The notes: a model not told the origin generated them from the letters alone. Positions 53,255 to 62,962 are shown, counted from the first letter of the stretch. The stretch is DNA of 64,000 bases from Staphylococcus succinus (GCF_029024945.1 NZ_CP118976.1:1178001-1242000), one strand, 5' to 3'. Made by a program: numbers and translations.

Positions 53255-54334
53255 ATGAGTAAGCAATTGAGAAACAATTTAATTGTTTTAACAGTAGCAA
53301 TCCTATTAAGTTTATTACTTCATGCATTACATGTCTTATTACCATTCATGTTTGGACCAATCATTGCTAGTGTGATTTGTATTAAGGTTTTTCATTTAGA
53401 AATTCGTTGGCCATTTTGGTTAAGTCAAATTGGACTTATTCTACTCGGTGTTCAAATAGGTTCGACATTTACAGATACGGTTATCGATGATATTAAAAAT
53501 GATTGGTTTACGATTGTCATGATTACAGTCATGTTACTTGTGCTTGCTTTGCTGATAGCTTATTTTTTTCAAAAGATTGCTAAAGTTAATATTGAAACTG
53601 CAATACTTAGTGTAATACCTGGCGCCTTGAGTCAAATGCTCATTATGGCAGAAGAGAATAAAAATGCTAATATCATGGTTGTAAGTTTAACGCAAACCTC
53701 AAGAATTATTTTTGTGGTTATTCTTGTTCCGTTTATTTCCTATTTTTTCAAAGACGCTAATGGACATTCATCACTAGGTACAACTGCAACAGAAAAATTA
53801 ACAGAGGCACTAACGTTGCCCAGTATAGTATGTTTAATTTTAGCTATTATCATTGTTTATTACTTAATGGGGAAAATTAATTTTCCTACTCGACAACTGT
53901 TAGCACCAATTGTTGTGTTAATAAGTTGGAATCTAATCACGGGTGTAACATTTACATTAGATAATTACATCATAGCTGCAGCTCAAGTCATTTATATGAT
54001 AAGAATTGGCATACAGATTGCTAATTTAGTGGATCAAATGAAAGGACGTATAGCTGCTGCAATAGCATTTCAAAATATTTTTCTTATTTTATTAGCCTTT
54101 GTTATGGTGTGGTTAATATCAATGTTTTCAAATCACTCTATTAATGAGTTGTTTTTAGGGGCCGCTCCAGGCGGTATGAGTCAGATTGTATTAGTTGCTA
54201 TTGAAACAGGGGCTGATGTGGCTATGATTTCGAGTTATCATATCTTTAGAATTTTCTTTATTCTCTTTTTAGTAGCACCAATGTTAAACTATTTTCTTAA
54301 ATATAGAGAAAGAACTCATGCTAAAAATAAATGA
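53255..54334 (+). CDS. AbrB family membrane protein (PF05145)
   Basis: A 359-residue integral membrane protein with about ten helices in two similar halves. Each half carries a GAAPGGMSQ-like motif: IPGALSQMLIMAEE (~125) and GAAPGGMSQIVLVA (~305). The family is often annotated 'ammonia monooxygenase' or 'AbrB transcriptional regulator'; neither is supported, and I regard it as an uncharacterised membrane protein. The frame extends to 53210, but GTGAGGAC fits the ATG at 53255. Confidence 0.8.
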   Translation: MSKQLRNNLIVLTVAILLSLLLHALHVLLPFMFGPIIASVICIKVFHLEIRWPFWLSQIGLILLGVQIGSTFTDTVIDDIKNDWFTIVMITVMLLVLALLIAYFFQKIAKVNIETAILSVIPGALSQMLIMAEENKNANIMVVSLTQTSRIIFVVILVPFISYFFKDANGHSSLGTTATEKLTEALTLPSIVCLILAIIIVYYLMGKINFPTRQLLAPIVVLISWNLITGVTFTLDNYIIAAAQVIYMIRIGIQIANLVDQMKGRIAAAIAFQNIFLILLAFVMVWLISMFSNHSINELFLGAAPGGMSQIVLVAIETGADVAMISSYHIFRIFFILFLVAPMLNYFLKYRERTHAKNK

Positions 54335-54406
54335 TATGTAGAATGATTAGACGATTAAATTAAGCTCAGGTTATAAAAATATAAAGTCATTTATTCAGCA
54401 ATATAT

Positions 54407-54440
54407 ACCAATCAGATATAATAATCTGGTTGGTTTTTTT
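54407..54440 (+). terminator. Terminator of the AbrB family gene
   Basis: ACCAATCAGAT pairs with ATCTGGTTGGT (one G-U) around six bases, followed by a T7 run. Confidence 0.88.
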
Positions 54441-54760
54441 GGTATGATAACCATTAAATTTCAAAATTAAATTCATTATAAAAATAATTTTTTAATGAAG
54501 TAAACTCATGGTGTTTTATTATATTTTTTTGAATTATTTGAAAATAAAGTGGCATTTAGATGAAAAATAACTATCAAATACAATTGTGAATTGAGTTAAT
54601 TTACACTTCGGCACAAAATATCAAATTACACCAAATTATAAATTTTACATTAATATAATAATCGGAATTTTCTGACTGTTAAAAGATTTTAAAACGTTTC
54701 TTACGTTTACTACACTGTGAGTAAGCGATTTCTTTAATTGTATCAATTATTTTCTCGCTA

Positions 54761-54788
54761 TTGACGTATTTTTGATTAGTGCTAAAAT
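54761..54788 (+). promoter_or_regulatory. proP promoter
   Basis: TTGACG at 54761-54766 and TAAAAT at 54783-54788, 16 bases apart, with an extended TG before the -10. Confidence 0.65.
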
Positions 54789-54820
54789 GACTTCTTGTAA
54801 TTAAAAGGAGTGTATATGTC

Positions 54821-56215
54821 ATGAAATTTAACAAAAGGAAAATTAACACTGTAGACATAAACCAAGCGAAAAAAAGTGTTTTTGCAACTGGGATTGGAAA
54901 TGCTATGGAGTGGTTTGACTTTGCTTTATATTCATACTTAGCAGTAATCATTAGTAAAAACTTTTTTAGTCAAGTTGATAATGATGAATTGAAGCTGATT
55001 TTTACTTTCGCAACGTTTGCGATTGCATTTTTACTAAGACCAGTTGGTGGTATTGTTTTTGGTAAGATAGGTGACAAATATGGAAGAAAAATTGTATTGA
55101 CAACTACAATCATGTTAATGGCATTTTCTACATTTTTAATAGGAATTTTACCTACATATGATCAAATTGGCATTTGGGCACCAATTATTTTATTAATTGC
55201 TCGTATATTACAGGGCTTCTCAGTTGGAGGAGAATATGCTGGAGCGATGGTTTATATCGCAGAATCTTCACCGGATAACAAACGTATCAGATTAGGTAGT
55301 GGCCTTGAACTAGGTACACTGTCAGGTTATATCTTCGCATCTGTGCTTGTTACAATTATGTTTTGGTTAATTCCAAGTAGTAGTATGGAAAGTTGGGGTT
55401 GGAGAATACCATTCTTCATTAGTATTCCAATTGGATTATTTGGATTGTACTTAAGAACGCATTTAGAAGAATCTCCTATTTTTGAAAATGATTTGGCACA
55501 AGAAGAAGAAGAGGGACCAGGATTCCTACAAATCATTAAAGAAAACAAACGTGATATTTTAATATGTGTGGTATTTGTAGCATTCTTTAACATCACAAAC
55601 TATATGTTATTAGGCTATATGCCTTCATACTTAGACGAAAATATTGGTATCAAAGATACAATTAGCACGCCAATCACTGCGATTGTATTAATTATCATGT
55701 TACCTTTTGCTATTATGTTTGGTCGTTTAGGCGATAAAGTAGGAAATAAGAAAATTATTAGTATTGGATTAATTTTAGGTATCGTATTTTCTGTGATTGC
55801 TTTCCAATTCTTAAATATGGGTAGTCTTGCATTCCTATTTATAGGATTATTAATGATTGGTATTGTGTTATCTGTTTATGAAGGGACAATGCCAGGTACA
55901 TTACCAACATTATTCTTCACAAATGTTCGATATAGAACACTTTCATGGACATTCAATATTGCAGTTTCAATTTTTGGTGGTACAACACCGTTAGTTGCTT
56001 CGTGGCTTGTACATGAAACAGGAAGTAATTTAGCACCAGCATTTTACTGGTTAGCATTTAGTATTATAGGACTAATTGTAGTTGTATTTTTATTCAAAGA
56101 TACTTCAAAACAATCGTTAAAAGGGTCTTATCCAACAGTAGCAAACGAGAAAGAATTTGAAATTGCTGTTGAAAATCCAAAAGATTCACTATGGTGGCAT
56201 TCAGAAATTAAATAA
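54821..56215 (+). CDS. MFS transporter, ProP-type (proline/betaine:H+ symporter family)
   Basis: A 464-residue transporter of the metabolite:H+ symporter branch of the major facilitator superfamily with 12 membrane helices. Typical motifs are GNAMEWFDFALYSYL at TM1, GKIGDKYGRK (~84) and the RILQGFSVGGEY motif (~128). It is closely similar to staphylococcal ProP, but the substrate is inferred: other members carry osmolytes or carboxylates. AAAAGGAG precedes the ATG. I do not recall this gene at this position in S. aureus, so it may be an insertion or relocated paralogue. Confidence 0.82.
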   Translation: MKFNKRKINTVDINQAKKSVFATGIGNAMEWFDFALYSYLAVIISKNFFSQVDNDELKLIFTFATFAIAFLLRPVGGIVFGKIGDKYGRKIVLTTTIMLMAFSTFLIGILPTYDQIGIWAPIILLIARILQGFSVGGEYAGAMVYIAESSPDNKRIRLGSGLELGTLSGYIFASVLVTIMFWLIPSSSMESWGWRIPFFISIPIGLFGLYLRTHLEESPIFENDLAQEEEEGPGFLQIIKENKRDILICVVFVAFFNITNYMLLGYMPSYLDENIGIKDTISTPITAIVLIIMLPFAIMFGRLGDKVGNKKIISIGLILGIVFSVIAFQFLNMGSLAFLFIGLLMIGIVLSVYEGTMPGTLPTLFFTNVRYRTLSWTFNIAVSIFGGTTPLVASWLVHETGSNLAPAFYWLAFSIIGLIVVVFLFKDTSKQSLKGSYPTVANEKEFEIAVENPKDSLWWHSEIK

Positions 56216-56520
56216 AAATAATAGCAGCAATGGCTATCGTTTTAATATTAAAAAGGAAATGAATTTGAGTCACTTCCTCAAACTGTCGACAAAGTCTCTG
56301 ACTTTGTCGACAGTTTTTTTACGCACGCTTTCCTGTAGTCTATGGCTAGTAGTTTTCCCACAGAATCCTGAACAAATAACTGACCAGTATTAAGCGAGAC
56401 ATATTATAAGGTGTGTAAGTTAAATATCAGGGATGTTTATCATGTTGAATAAATAAATTGATAAAAGAGATTAATATATAAATAAACCCTAGGTGAAATG
56501 TCACTTAAGGTTTATTTATG
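56216..56520. other. proP-tag intergenic region
   Basis: 305 bases. After the hairpin at 56280-56316 there is a block (56320-56385) with CGCTTTCCTGTAGTC and TTTTCCCACAG that resembles repeated intergenic sequence in staphylococci from memory; I cannot verify copies here. The 78-codon open frame over it (56157-56393) lacks an SD and is probably fortuitous. Confidence 0.4.
56280..56316 (+). terminator. TGTCGACA-type hairpin, terminator of the ProP-type gene
   Basis: A 17-bp perfect stem, AAACTGTCGACAAAGTC and complement, with a three-base loop and T7. It shares CTGTCGACAAA with the hairpin at 4603. Confidence 0.9.
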
Positions 56521-57081
56521 TTATAAATTATTTGGATTTTTGGGACAACACTGCAAATGAGCATTATAGAGTCCAGCAGCTTCAAGAAAGGAGAATACAG
56601 TTACTGGGCCTAAAAATTTAAAACCATAACTTTTTAGTTTCTTTGATAATTGGGTGGCACGCTCATCTACAGTAATTCGATCACTTGGATGCGTATATTG
56701 AAAATCTACAGGCTTACCATCTACATAAGACCAGAGAAAATCACTGAAACTGCCATAATCTTTTACGATTTCAAAATAACCTTTTGCTTGTCCTACAATA
56801 GCTTCTAGGTTTTTTCGATTATGCACTATATTGGGAAATGACATTAATGCATCAATGTCTTCCGAAGTCATATTAGAAATTTTTGCAGGATCAAAATTAT
56901 AAAAAGCTGATTCGTAAGATTCTTTTTTCTTGAGAATCATTAACCAAGATAATCCAGCATGTTGTGATTCAAGTGCCATCAATTTAAATAATTCAAGACT
57001 GTCGTATAGAGGCTGTCCCCATACTTCATCATGATACTGTAAATAAATGGGATCTTTCGTTCCAAAAGCACATTCGTTCAT
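56521..57081 (-). CDS. tag: 3-methyladenine DNA glycosylase I
   Basis: Removes 3-methyladenine from alkylated DNA. The 186-residue protein has the Tag signature: Cys4 in NECAFG, His17 in YHDEVWG and the C-terminal zinc ligands in YNAHLQCCP. The upstream ATG at 57096 lies before the GGAGG that serves the ATG at 57081, and the protein from 57081 matches the family N-terminus. It is divergent from the valS T-box promoter. Confidence 0.95.
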   Translation of the reverse strand: MNECAFGTKDPIYLQYHDEVWGQPLYDSLELFKLMALESQHAGLSWLMILKKKESYESAFYNFDPAKISNMTSEDIDALMSFPNIVHNRKNLEAIVGQAKGYFEIVKDYGSFSDFLWSYVDGKPVDFQYTHPSDRITVDERATQLSKKLKSYGFKFLGPVTVFSFLEAAGLYNAHLQCCPKNPNNL

Positions 57082-57100
57082 AAATTTTACCTCCATTGCA

Positions 57101-57132
57101 TTGACTTATCTTCACATCCATTATACTATAAT
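57101..57132 (+). promoter_or_regulatory. valS leader promoter
   Basis: TTGACT at 57101-57106 with TATACT (57122) or TATAAT (57127) downstream. Neither spacing is ideal, so the -10 is ambiguous. Confidence 0.5.
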
Positions 57133-57149
57133 TAAGGAAACAAATATTG

Positions 57150-57403
57150 TCTACTGGGAAGAGTAAATAGTGTTAGATTTGACAGAGAGTACATGATTGC
57201 TGAAAATGTACAGTTTAACTTATTGAAGGTAGCCCACATTGAACTTTAGCTGAACTGATACAATAATCAATTGTATATAAACTAAGTTAAAGCGTGTTTG
57301 AGCGTTAATCATAATTTAAAGTGCATGAAGTTAGCGAACTAATTTCATGAATTTAGGTGGTACCACGGAATATCCGTCCTATATATGTAGGGCGGGTATT
57401 TTT
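57150..57403 (+). ncRNA. T-box riboswitch, valyl-tRNA synthetase leader
   Basis: The T-box AGGTGGTACCACG lies near 57355-57367. Stem I is readable: TGGG (57155-57158) pairs with CCCA (57233-57236), AGTA (57162-57165) and GAA (57225-57227) form the usual specifier-loop pattern, and GACAGAGAGTAC with its ATTGCTGAAAATGTAC partner forms the AG-bulge arm. GTA (57229-57231), a valine codon, is the likely specifier. The terminator is 57369-57402. The 346-base gap is almost all leader. Confidence 0.93.
57369..57402 (+). terminator. T-box terminator of valS
   Basis: AATATCCGTCCTA pairs with TAGGGCGGGTATT (G-U pairs present) around six bases and runs into T5. Confidence 0.88.
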
Positions 57404-57427
57404 ATTTTTTAAGGAGGATTTTAACGA

Positions 57428-60058
57428 ATGGAAATGAAACCAAAATATAATCCGAGCGAAGTTGAGTCTGGGCGTTATGACCAATGGGTAAACAACGGTT
57501 ACTTTAAAGCAGCAGAAGATCATTCAAAAGAAACATACACAATTGTTATTCCACCACCCAATGTAACAGGTAAATTACATTTAGGACATGCATGGGATAC
57601 AACATTACAAGATATAATTACTAGAATGAAACGTATGCAAGGGTACGATACATTATATTTACCAGGCATGGATCACGCTGGTATTGCTACACAAGCTAAA
57701 GTTGAAGCTAAATTAAATGAACAAGGTTTATCACGTCATGATTTAGGAAGAGAAAAATTCCTTGAAAAGGCCTGGGATTGGAAAGAAGAATATGCTGACT
57801 TTATCAGAAACCAATGGGCTAAATTAGGACTAGGTTTAGACTATAGCAGGGAGAGATTCACATTAGATGATGGATTAAGCAAAGCAGTTAAAAAAGTTTT
57901 TGTTGATATGTATAACAAAGACTTAATCTATCGCGGTGAATATATTATTAACTGGGATCCTATAGCAAGAACGGCTTTATCGGATATCGAAGTTATTCAT
58001 GAGGACGTACAAGGTAAGTTTTATCATTTTAAATATCCTTATGCAGATGGTGAAGGGTACATTGAGATTGCGACGACACGCCCTGAAACAATGTTAGGTG
58101 ACACAGCAATTGTTGTAAATCCCAATGACGACCGCTATAAAGATTTAATTGGTAAAAAAGTAATCCTACCAATCGTCGGTAGAGAATTACCTATTTTAGC
58201 TGATGAATATGTAGATATTGATTTTGGTAGTGGCGCAATGAAAGTTACACCTGCACATGATCCAAATGATTTTGAAATCGGTAATCGTCATAATTTAGAA
58301 CGTATTATTGTGATGGATGAATCTGGTAAAATGAATGACAAGGCTGATAAATACGAAGGCATGGATAGATTTGATTGTCGTGAGCAACTTGTTAAAGACC
58401 TAGAAGCAGAAGGTTTGGTCATTAAGATAGAAGAGCATGAGCATTCAGTTGGTCACTCTGAACGTTCTGGCGCAGTGGTAGAACCTTATTTGTCAACGCA
58501 ATGGTTTGTGAAAATGAAACCATTAGCTGAACAAGCGTTGAATAATCAAGAAACTGATAATAGAATCGATTTTGTGCCTTCAAGATTTGAAAAGACATTT
58601 AATCGTTGGATGGAAGAAATAAGAGATTGGACTATATCACGCCAATTATGGTGGGGACATCAAATTCCAGCTTGGTACCACAATGAAACTGGAGAAATTT
58701 ACGTTGGTGAATCAGCACCAGAAGATAGTGAAAATTGGACACAAGATGAAGATGTATTAGATACATGGTTCTCAAGTGCATTGTGGCCATTTTCAACATT
58801 AGGTTGGCCAGATATAGATAAAGAAGACTTCCAACGTTATTTCCCAACGAATGTACTAGTAACGGGATATGATATTATTTTCTTCTGGGTAGCTAGAATG
58901 ATATTCCAAGGATTAGAATTTACTGGAAAACGTCCGTTTAATGATGTATTATTACATGGATTAGTGCGTGGCGATGATGGGCGTAAAATGAGTAAATCAT
59001 TGGGTAACGGCGTTGATCCGATGGATGTTATTGACGAGTATGGTGCAGACAGCTTAAGATATTTCTTAGCCACTGGCTCATCTCCCGGACATGATTTACG
59101 TTACTCTACAGAAAAAGTCGAATCCGTATGGAATTTCATCAATAAAATTTGGAATGCTGCGAGATTCAGTCTTATGAATATCGGGGATGATTTTAAAGTG
59201 GAAGATGTTGATTTATCTGGTGATTTATCATTAGCCGATAAATGGATTCTTACACGTTTAAACGAAACAATCGCTAATGTGACTGATTTAAGTGAAAAAT
59301 ATGAATTTGGTGAAGTAGGGCGTGCGCTTTATAACTTTATATGGGATGATTTCTGTGATTGGTATATTGAAATGAGTAAAATTCCTATGAACGGTGAAGA
59401 TGAGGCGCAAAAACAAGTTACGCGTTCAGTATTGACGTATGTCTTAGATAATACAATGAGAATGCTACACCCATTCATGCCATTCGTGACTGAACAAATT
59501 TGGCAAAATTTACCTCACGAAGGTGAAACAATCGTGAATGCAGCATGGCCAACAGTAGACGATGCACTTACTTTTGATGAAAGTAAAGAAACAATGTTAC
59601 AACTTGTTGAAATCATTAAATCTGTAAGAACATCTCGTTTGGAAGTTGATACACCACTTTCCAAAGCTATTCCTATTTTTATTCAAGCAAAAGATGAAAA
59701 TATTAAAGCGACATTGCAAAATAATTCAAATTATATAGATAGATTTTGTCACCCAAGCGAGTTAACGATTGAAACTTCTATTGAAATTCCTGAAAAAGCC
59801 ATAACATCTATTACTACTGCAGGCGAAGTGGTGCTACCATTAGAAGGCTTAATTGATATGGATAAAGAAATTGAACGTTTAGAAAATGAACTTGCAAAAT
59901 GGGAAAAAGAATTAGATCGAGTAAATAAAAAATTAGCTAATGAAAATTTCGTAAGTAAAGCACCAGAAAAAGTAATCAATGAAGAACGTGAGAAGAAACA
60001 AAATTACCAAGAAAAATATGACGGTGTTCAATTACGAATTAATCAATTAAAAGCATAG
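57428..60058 (+). CDS. valS: Valyl-tRNA synthetase
   Basis: Class I synthetase charging tRNA-Val, 876 residues. HIGH motif PPPNVTGKLHLGHA (~38-51), the editing CP1 domain (~170-360, GSGAMKVTPAHDPND), KMSKS motif GRKMSKSLGNG (~518-528), anticodon-binding domain (~580-740) and a C-terminal coiled-coil arm (~810-876, Glu/Lys heptads). AAGGAGG lies ten bases from the ATG. folC follows 12 bases on and shares T-box control. Confidence 0.97.
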   Translation: MEMKPKYNPSEVESGRYDQWVNNGYFKAAEDHSKETYTIVIPPPNVTGKLHLGHAWDTTLQDIITRMKRMQGYDTLYLPGMDHAGIATQAKVEAKLNEQGLSRHDLGREKFLEKAWDWKEEYADFIRNQWAKLGLGLDYSRERFTLDDGLSKAVKKVFVDMYNKDLIYRGEYIINWDPIARTALSDIEVIHEDVQGKFYHFKYPYADGEGYIEIATTRPETMLGDTAIVVNPNDDRYKDLIGKKVILPIVGRELPILADEYVDIDFGSGAMKVTPAHDPNDFEIGNRHNLERIIVMDESGKMNDKADKYEGMDRFDCREQLVKDLEAEGLVIKIEEHEHSVGHSERSGAVVEPYLSTQWFVKMKPLAEQALNNQETDNRIDFVPSRFEKTFNRWMEEIRDWTISRQLWWGHQIPAWYHNETGEIYVGESAPEDSENWTQDEDVLDTWFSSALWPFSTLGWPDIDKEDFQRYFPTNVLVTGYDIIFFWVARMIFQGLEFTGKRPFNDVLLHGLVRGDDGRKMSKSLGNGVDPMDVIDEYGADSLRYFLATGSSPGHDLRYSTEKVESVWNFINKIWNAARFSLMNIGDDFKVEDVDLSGDLSLADKWILTRLNETIANVTDLSEKYEFGEVGRALYNFIWDDFCDWYIEMSKIPMNGEDEAQKQVTRSVLTYVLDNTMRMLHPFMPFVTEQIWQNLPHEGETIVNAAWPTVDDALTFDESKETMLQLVEIIKSVRTSRLEVDTPLSKAIPIFIQAKDENIKATLQNNSNYIDRFCHPSELTIETSIEIPEKAITSITTAGEVVLPLEGLIDMDKEIERLENELAKWEKELDRVNKKLANENFVSKAPEKVINEEREKKQNYQEKYDGVQLRINQLKA

Positions 60059-60070
60059 GAGTCCTAAAAC

Positions 60071-61333
60071 ATGAATTACCTAGATAGCTTATATTGGATA
60101 CACGAAAGAACTAAATTTGGCATTAAACCTGGCGTGAAACGTATGGAATGGATGCTTGAACAACTGAACAATCCTCAATTTAATATAAATGGTATTCATG
60201 TTGGTGGAACCAATGGGAAAGGATCTACTGTTGCATATCTTAGATCAGCTTTAGTTGATAATGGGTATGAAGTTGGAACTTTTACTTCACCATTTATTGA
60301 AACATTTAATGAACGGATTAGTTTAAATGGCGTTCCAATTAGTGATGATGATATTGTTGAATTAGTTCAAAAGGTAAAACCAGTGAGCGAAGCATTAGAA
60401 TTAGAAACAGAACTTGGAACAGCAACAGAATTTGAGATTATAACCACAATGATGTTTTTATACTTTGGAGAATTGCACCCAGTAGATTTCGTAGTTGTTG
60501 AAGCGGGATTAGGTATAAGAAATGATTCAACAAATGTGTTCAAACCGATATTGTCTATTTTAACAAGCATCGGTTTAGATCACACTGAGATTTTAGGAGA
60601 CAGTTATGTTGATATTGCTAAAGATAAAGGCGCAATCGTCAAACCTGATACGCCTGTAATTTATGCAGTCAAAAACGAAGAAGCACTTAAAATTATTCGT
60701 GGTTTTGTTGAACAACAAAACGCAGAAGGTATCGAACTTGAACGAGACATTAGTATTGTTTCTGAAGGTGAAGAATTTACGTACCGCTATAAAGATTACG
60801 AATTAGAAACGCTATTACTTAATATGTTAGGTGAACACCAAAAAGAAAATGCTGCTTTAGCAATAACAGCGCTTATTGAATTAAATGAGTCCGGTATTGT
60901 GGATTTAGACTTTAATAAAATGATAGATGGTATTGAATCTGTAAGTTGGACTGGTAGAATTGAACGTGTCAAAGAACAGCCACTAATGATTGTGGATGGT
61001 GCACATAACAATGAGAGTGTTGAAGCATTAATCAGTACTTTAAAAGGTTATTATCATGTAGAACAATTAGATATTTTGTTTGCTGCTACTAAAGGTAAAC
61101 CAGTTAATGTAATGGCGGATCAACTAAAAACAATCGCTTCAACGTTTTATATAACTGATTTTGATTTTCATAAAGCTTTAACAAAAGAAGAAATATTTGA
61201 TGAAGTACGTTTTGACCATAAAGAATTGGTTGATGATTATGTTAAATTCATTGAGGATTATCAAGGTAAAGGACTGATCATTACTGGGAGTCTTTACTTT
61301 ATAAGTGAAGTTAAAGCTAAGATAAAATTTTAA
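60071..61333 (+). CDS. folC: Folylpolyglutamate synthase / dihydrofolate synthase
   Basis: Adds glutamate residues to folates (Mur ligase family), 420 residues. The P-loop is HVGGTNGKGSTVAYL (~46-60), the Mg/ATP region has EAGLGIRNDSTNV (~140) and DHTEILGD (~170), and the C-terminal domain holds VDGAHNNESVEAL (~308). GGAG precedes the ATG. It is the second gene of the valS operon and ends in a long branched hairpin. Confidence 0.95.
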   Translation: MNYLDSLYWIHERTKFGIKPGVKRMEWMLEQLNNPQFNINGIHVGGTNGKGSTVAYLRSALVDNGYEVGTFTSPFIETFNERISLNGVPISDDDIVELVQKVKPVSEALELETELGTATEFEIITTMMFLYFGELHPVDFVVVEAGLGIRNDSTNVFKPILSILTSIGLDHTEILGDSYVDIAKDKGAIVKPDTPVIYAVKNEEALKIIRGFVEQQNAEGIELERDISIVSEGEEFTYRYKDYELETLLLNMLGEHQKENAALAITALIELNESGIVDLDFNKMIDGIESVSWTGRIERVKEQPLMIVDGAHNNESVEALISTLKGYYHVEQLDILFAATKGKPVNVMADQLKTIASTFYITDFDFHKALTKEEIFDEVRFDHKELVDDYVKFIEDYQGKGLIITGSLYFISEVKAKIKF

Positions 61334-61354
61334 ATGTAAATAAAAGTATTAAAT

Positions 61355-61440
61355 ATGAGTAAGTTACTGTTTATAGTCTTTAATGGGATGTTGCATTTAG
61401 CATCGTAAAGAAGATACTCAGTAACTTGCTTATTTTTTTT
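61355..61440 (+). terminator. Extended hairpin terminator after folC
   Basis: 15 pairs (61355-61369 with 61419-61433, two G-U) enclose a second stem TCTTTA/TAAAGA (61377-61382, 61406-61411) and an inner GATG/CATC helix, followed by a run of T. It is about 80 bases long, well beyond a usual terminator, so it may double as a small RNA. The remaining gap to 61584 is AT-rich. Confidence 0.7.
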
Positions 61441-61584
61441 GTTAATGTGCAGGATTCAGAATTATTCAATTCATTATAACAATATATCAATTTGTAGGGT
61501 TTTTTATGGGTGAAACTAAGGTTAGTGAGAATTTTATTAAGTAATTAAATTGACCATGATATAATTTTATCAGGAGGCGCTATA

Positions 61585-62271
61585 TTGATATTACAACTAT
61601 TATTTTGTCCAATATTGTTTAGTTACCTTTACCAATTATGTCACGTGCAATCATTTAAGTTAAACTATTTATTATTAAGGTCTCGTTGTGATTATTGTCA
61701 TCAGCAACTCAAATTTATAAATATGATACCTATCTTAAGTTACATGATGCAAAGGGGAAAAACGCGATGTTGTAATCATAAATTAAGTTGTTTTTATATT
61801 ATTGGAGAGTTATTGGCACTTCTTCCCACAATTATACATACATATATGGCCCTGAATGTAAATTATGCTACGTTCTTACTGATATATTTATTTCTTCTGG
61901 TTTTTTCTATTTATGATATTCAAACTTTGACTTTACCGGTACACGTTATTATTATTTTCATTTTTTGTGGCATATTTATTACACATGGAAATCTTTATAC
62001 ATTCCTCTATATAACGATATTACTTCACATATTTTACTTTATTTTTTATCAAGCTATAGGATATGGAGATATCTTACTATTTTCAATATTATCGTATCTA
62101 TTACCGTATACTATGTTTGTATTAACAATATTGATGACTTTTCTTATAGCAGGGTTATTTGCTTTGGTTGGTATGATGGTGTTCCATCAAGCTAAACGTA
62201 AAATACCACTTGTCCCTTTTATATTTATTGCTTTTAATTTTTTAATTATTTTCAATGAACCATTAATATAG
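61585..62271 (+). CDS. comC: Prepilin peptidase (ComC/type IV leader peptidase)
   Basis: Membrane aspartic peptidase that cleaves and methylates ComG-type pseudopilins for DNA uptake. At 228 residues it has about seven helices and the catalytic Asp pair: FSIYDIQT (~110) and GYGDIL (~160). The N-terminal cytoplasmic zinc site has CDYC, but the second half reads CCNH, so one of four usual cysteines is replaced by His or missing. The start is TTG with AGGAGG seven bases upstream. It precedes radC. Confidence 0.88.
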   Translation: MILQLLFCPILFSYLYQLCHVQSFKLNYLLLRSRCDYCHQQLKFINMIPILSYMMQRGKTRCCNHKLSCFYIIGELLALLPTIIHTYMALNVNYATFLLIYLFLLVFSIYDIQTLTLPVHVIIIFIFCGIFITHGNLYTFLYITILLHIFYFIFYQAIGYGDILLFSILSYLLPYTMFVLTILMTFLIAGLFALVGMMVFHQAKRKIPLVPFIFIAFNFLIIFNEPLI

Positions 62272-62287
62272 GAGTGAATTTATTTTG

Positions 62288-62962
62288 ATGATAAAAGACC
62301 TTGCTGATTATCAGAAACCAAGAGAACGTTTACTTAATCATGGTGCCTCACAGCTATCACACGCTGAATTATTAGCTATATTAATAAATACTGGTAGAAA
62401 AGGCAGCTCTAGTATAGATATTGCGAATGAACTTTTAAAAACAGTTGATAGTTTAAAGGAATTAAAATCGTTATCGATTAATGATTTGAATAAAATTAAG
62501 GGTGTTGGATTATACAAAGCGCTCATTTTAAAAGCAGCTTTTGAACTTGGTGAACGTATGCATTCAAGGACTGTGGAAGATAAAATACAAATCACACATC
62601 CACAAGATGTAGCAGAATTTATGATGGGCAAAATGGAACATCTTACACAGGAAAAATTTGTCGTACTTTTTTTAAATTCTAAAAATGTTGTTATCAAGCA
62701 AAAGGAGATATTTAAAGGGACGTTAAATAGCTCAATTGTCCACCCACGTGAAATTTTTAGTGAAGCTGTAAAGCATGCAAGTAATGCTATTGTTTTATTA
62801 CATAATCATCCTTCGGGTGATGTGACACCATCAGGTGAAGATATCAAGACAACGGAAAGGTTGAGAGCATGTGGTGAAATGCTTGGTATAGATGTGTTAG
62901 ATCATCTTATTATTGGTGACCATGACTATTTAAGCATGGTAGAAGCAGGATATTTCGATTAG
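62288..62962 (+). CDS. radC: DNA repair protein RadC (JAB/MPN domain)
   Basis: A 224-residue protein of the RadC family: N-terminal helix-hairpin-helix region (~1-75, LNKIKGVGLYKA) and a JAB/MPN metallo-domain with VLLHNHPSGDVTPSGED (~175-191; the HxHx7D metal set). Despite the name, the biochemical role is not established. The ATG (62288) is chosen by consensus; TTG at 62285 is also possible, since GGAG lies 10 bases from it and 13 from the ATG. The SD overlaps the comC stop. Confidence 0.92.
   Translation: MIKDLADYQKPRERLLNHGASQLSHAELLAILINTGRKGSSSIDIANELLKTVDSLKELKSLSINDLNKIKGVGLYKALILKAAFELGERMHSRTVEDKIQITHPQDVAEFMMGKMEHLTQEKFVVLFLNSKNVVIKQKEIFKGTLNSSIVHPREIFSEAVKHASNAIVLLHNHPSGDVTPSGEDIKTTERLRACGEMLGIDVLDHLIIGDHDYLSMVEAGYFD

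Larger units (their letters stand above)
54335..54820 (+). promoter_or_regulatory. AbrB-proP intergenic region
   Basis: 486 very AT-rich bases. It holds a terminator (54407-54440), a CodY-like half-match (54666-54680: the first ten bases of AATTTTCWGAAAATT are perfect, three mismatches after) and the proP promoter. The reading frame on the minus strand at 54679-54951 has no SD and overlaps proP. Nothing else is supported. Confidence 0.5.

Noticed and set aside
54679..54951. 90-codon minus-strand frame over the proP promoter
   Set aside because: No SD, overlaps proP, and has no family-like features.
56157..56393. 78-codon open frame after the ProP-type gene
   Set aside because: It overlaps proP and the terminator hairpin and has no ribosome site.
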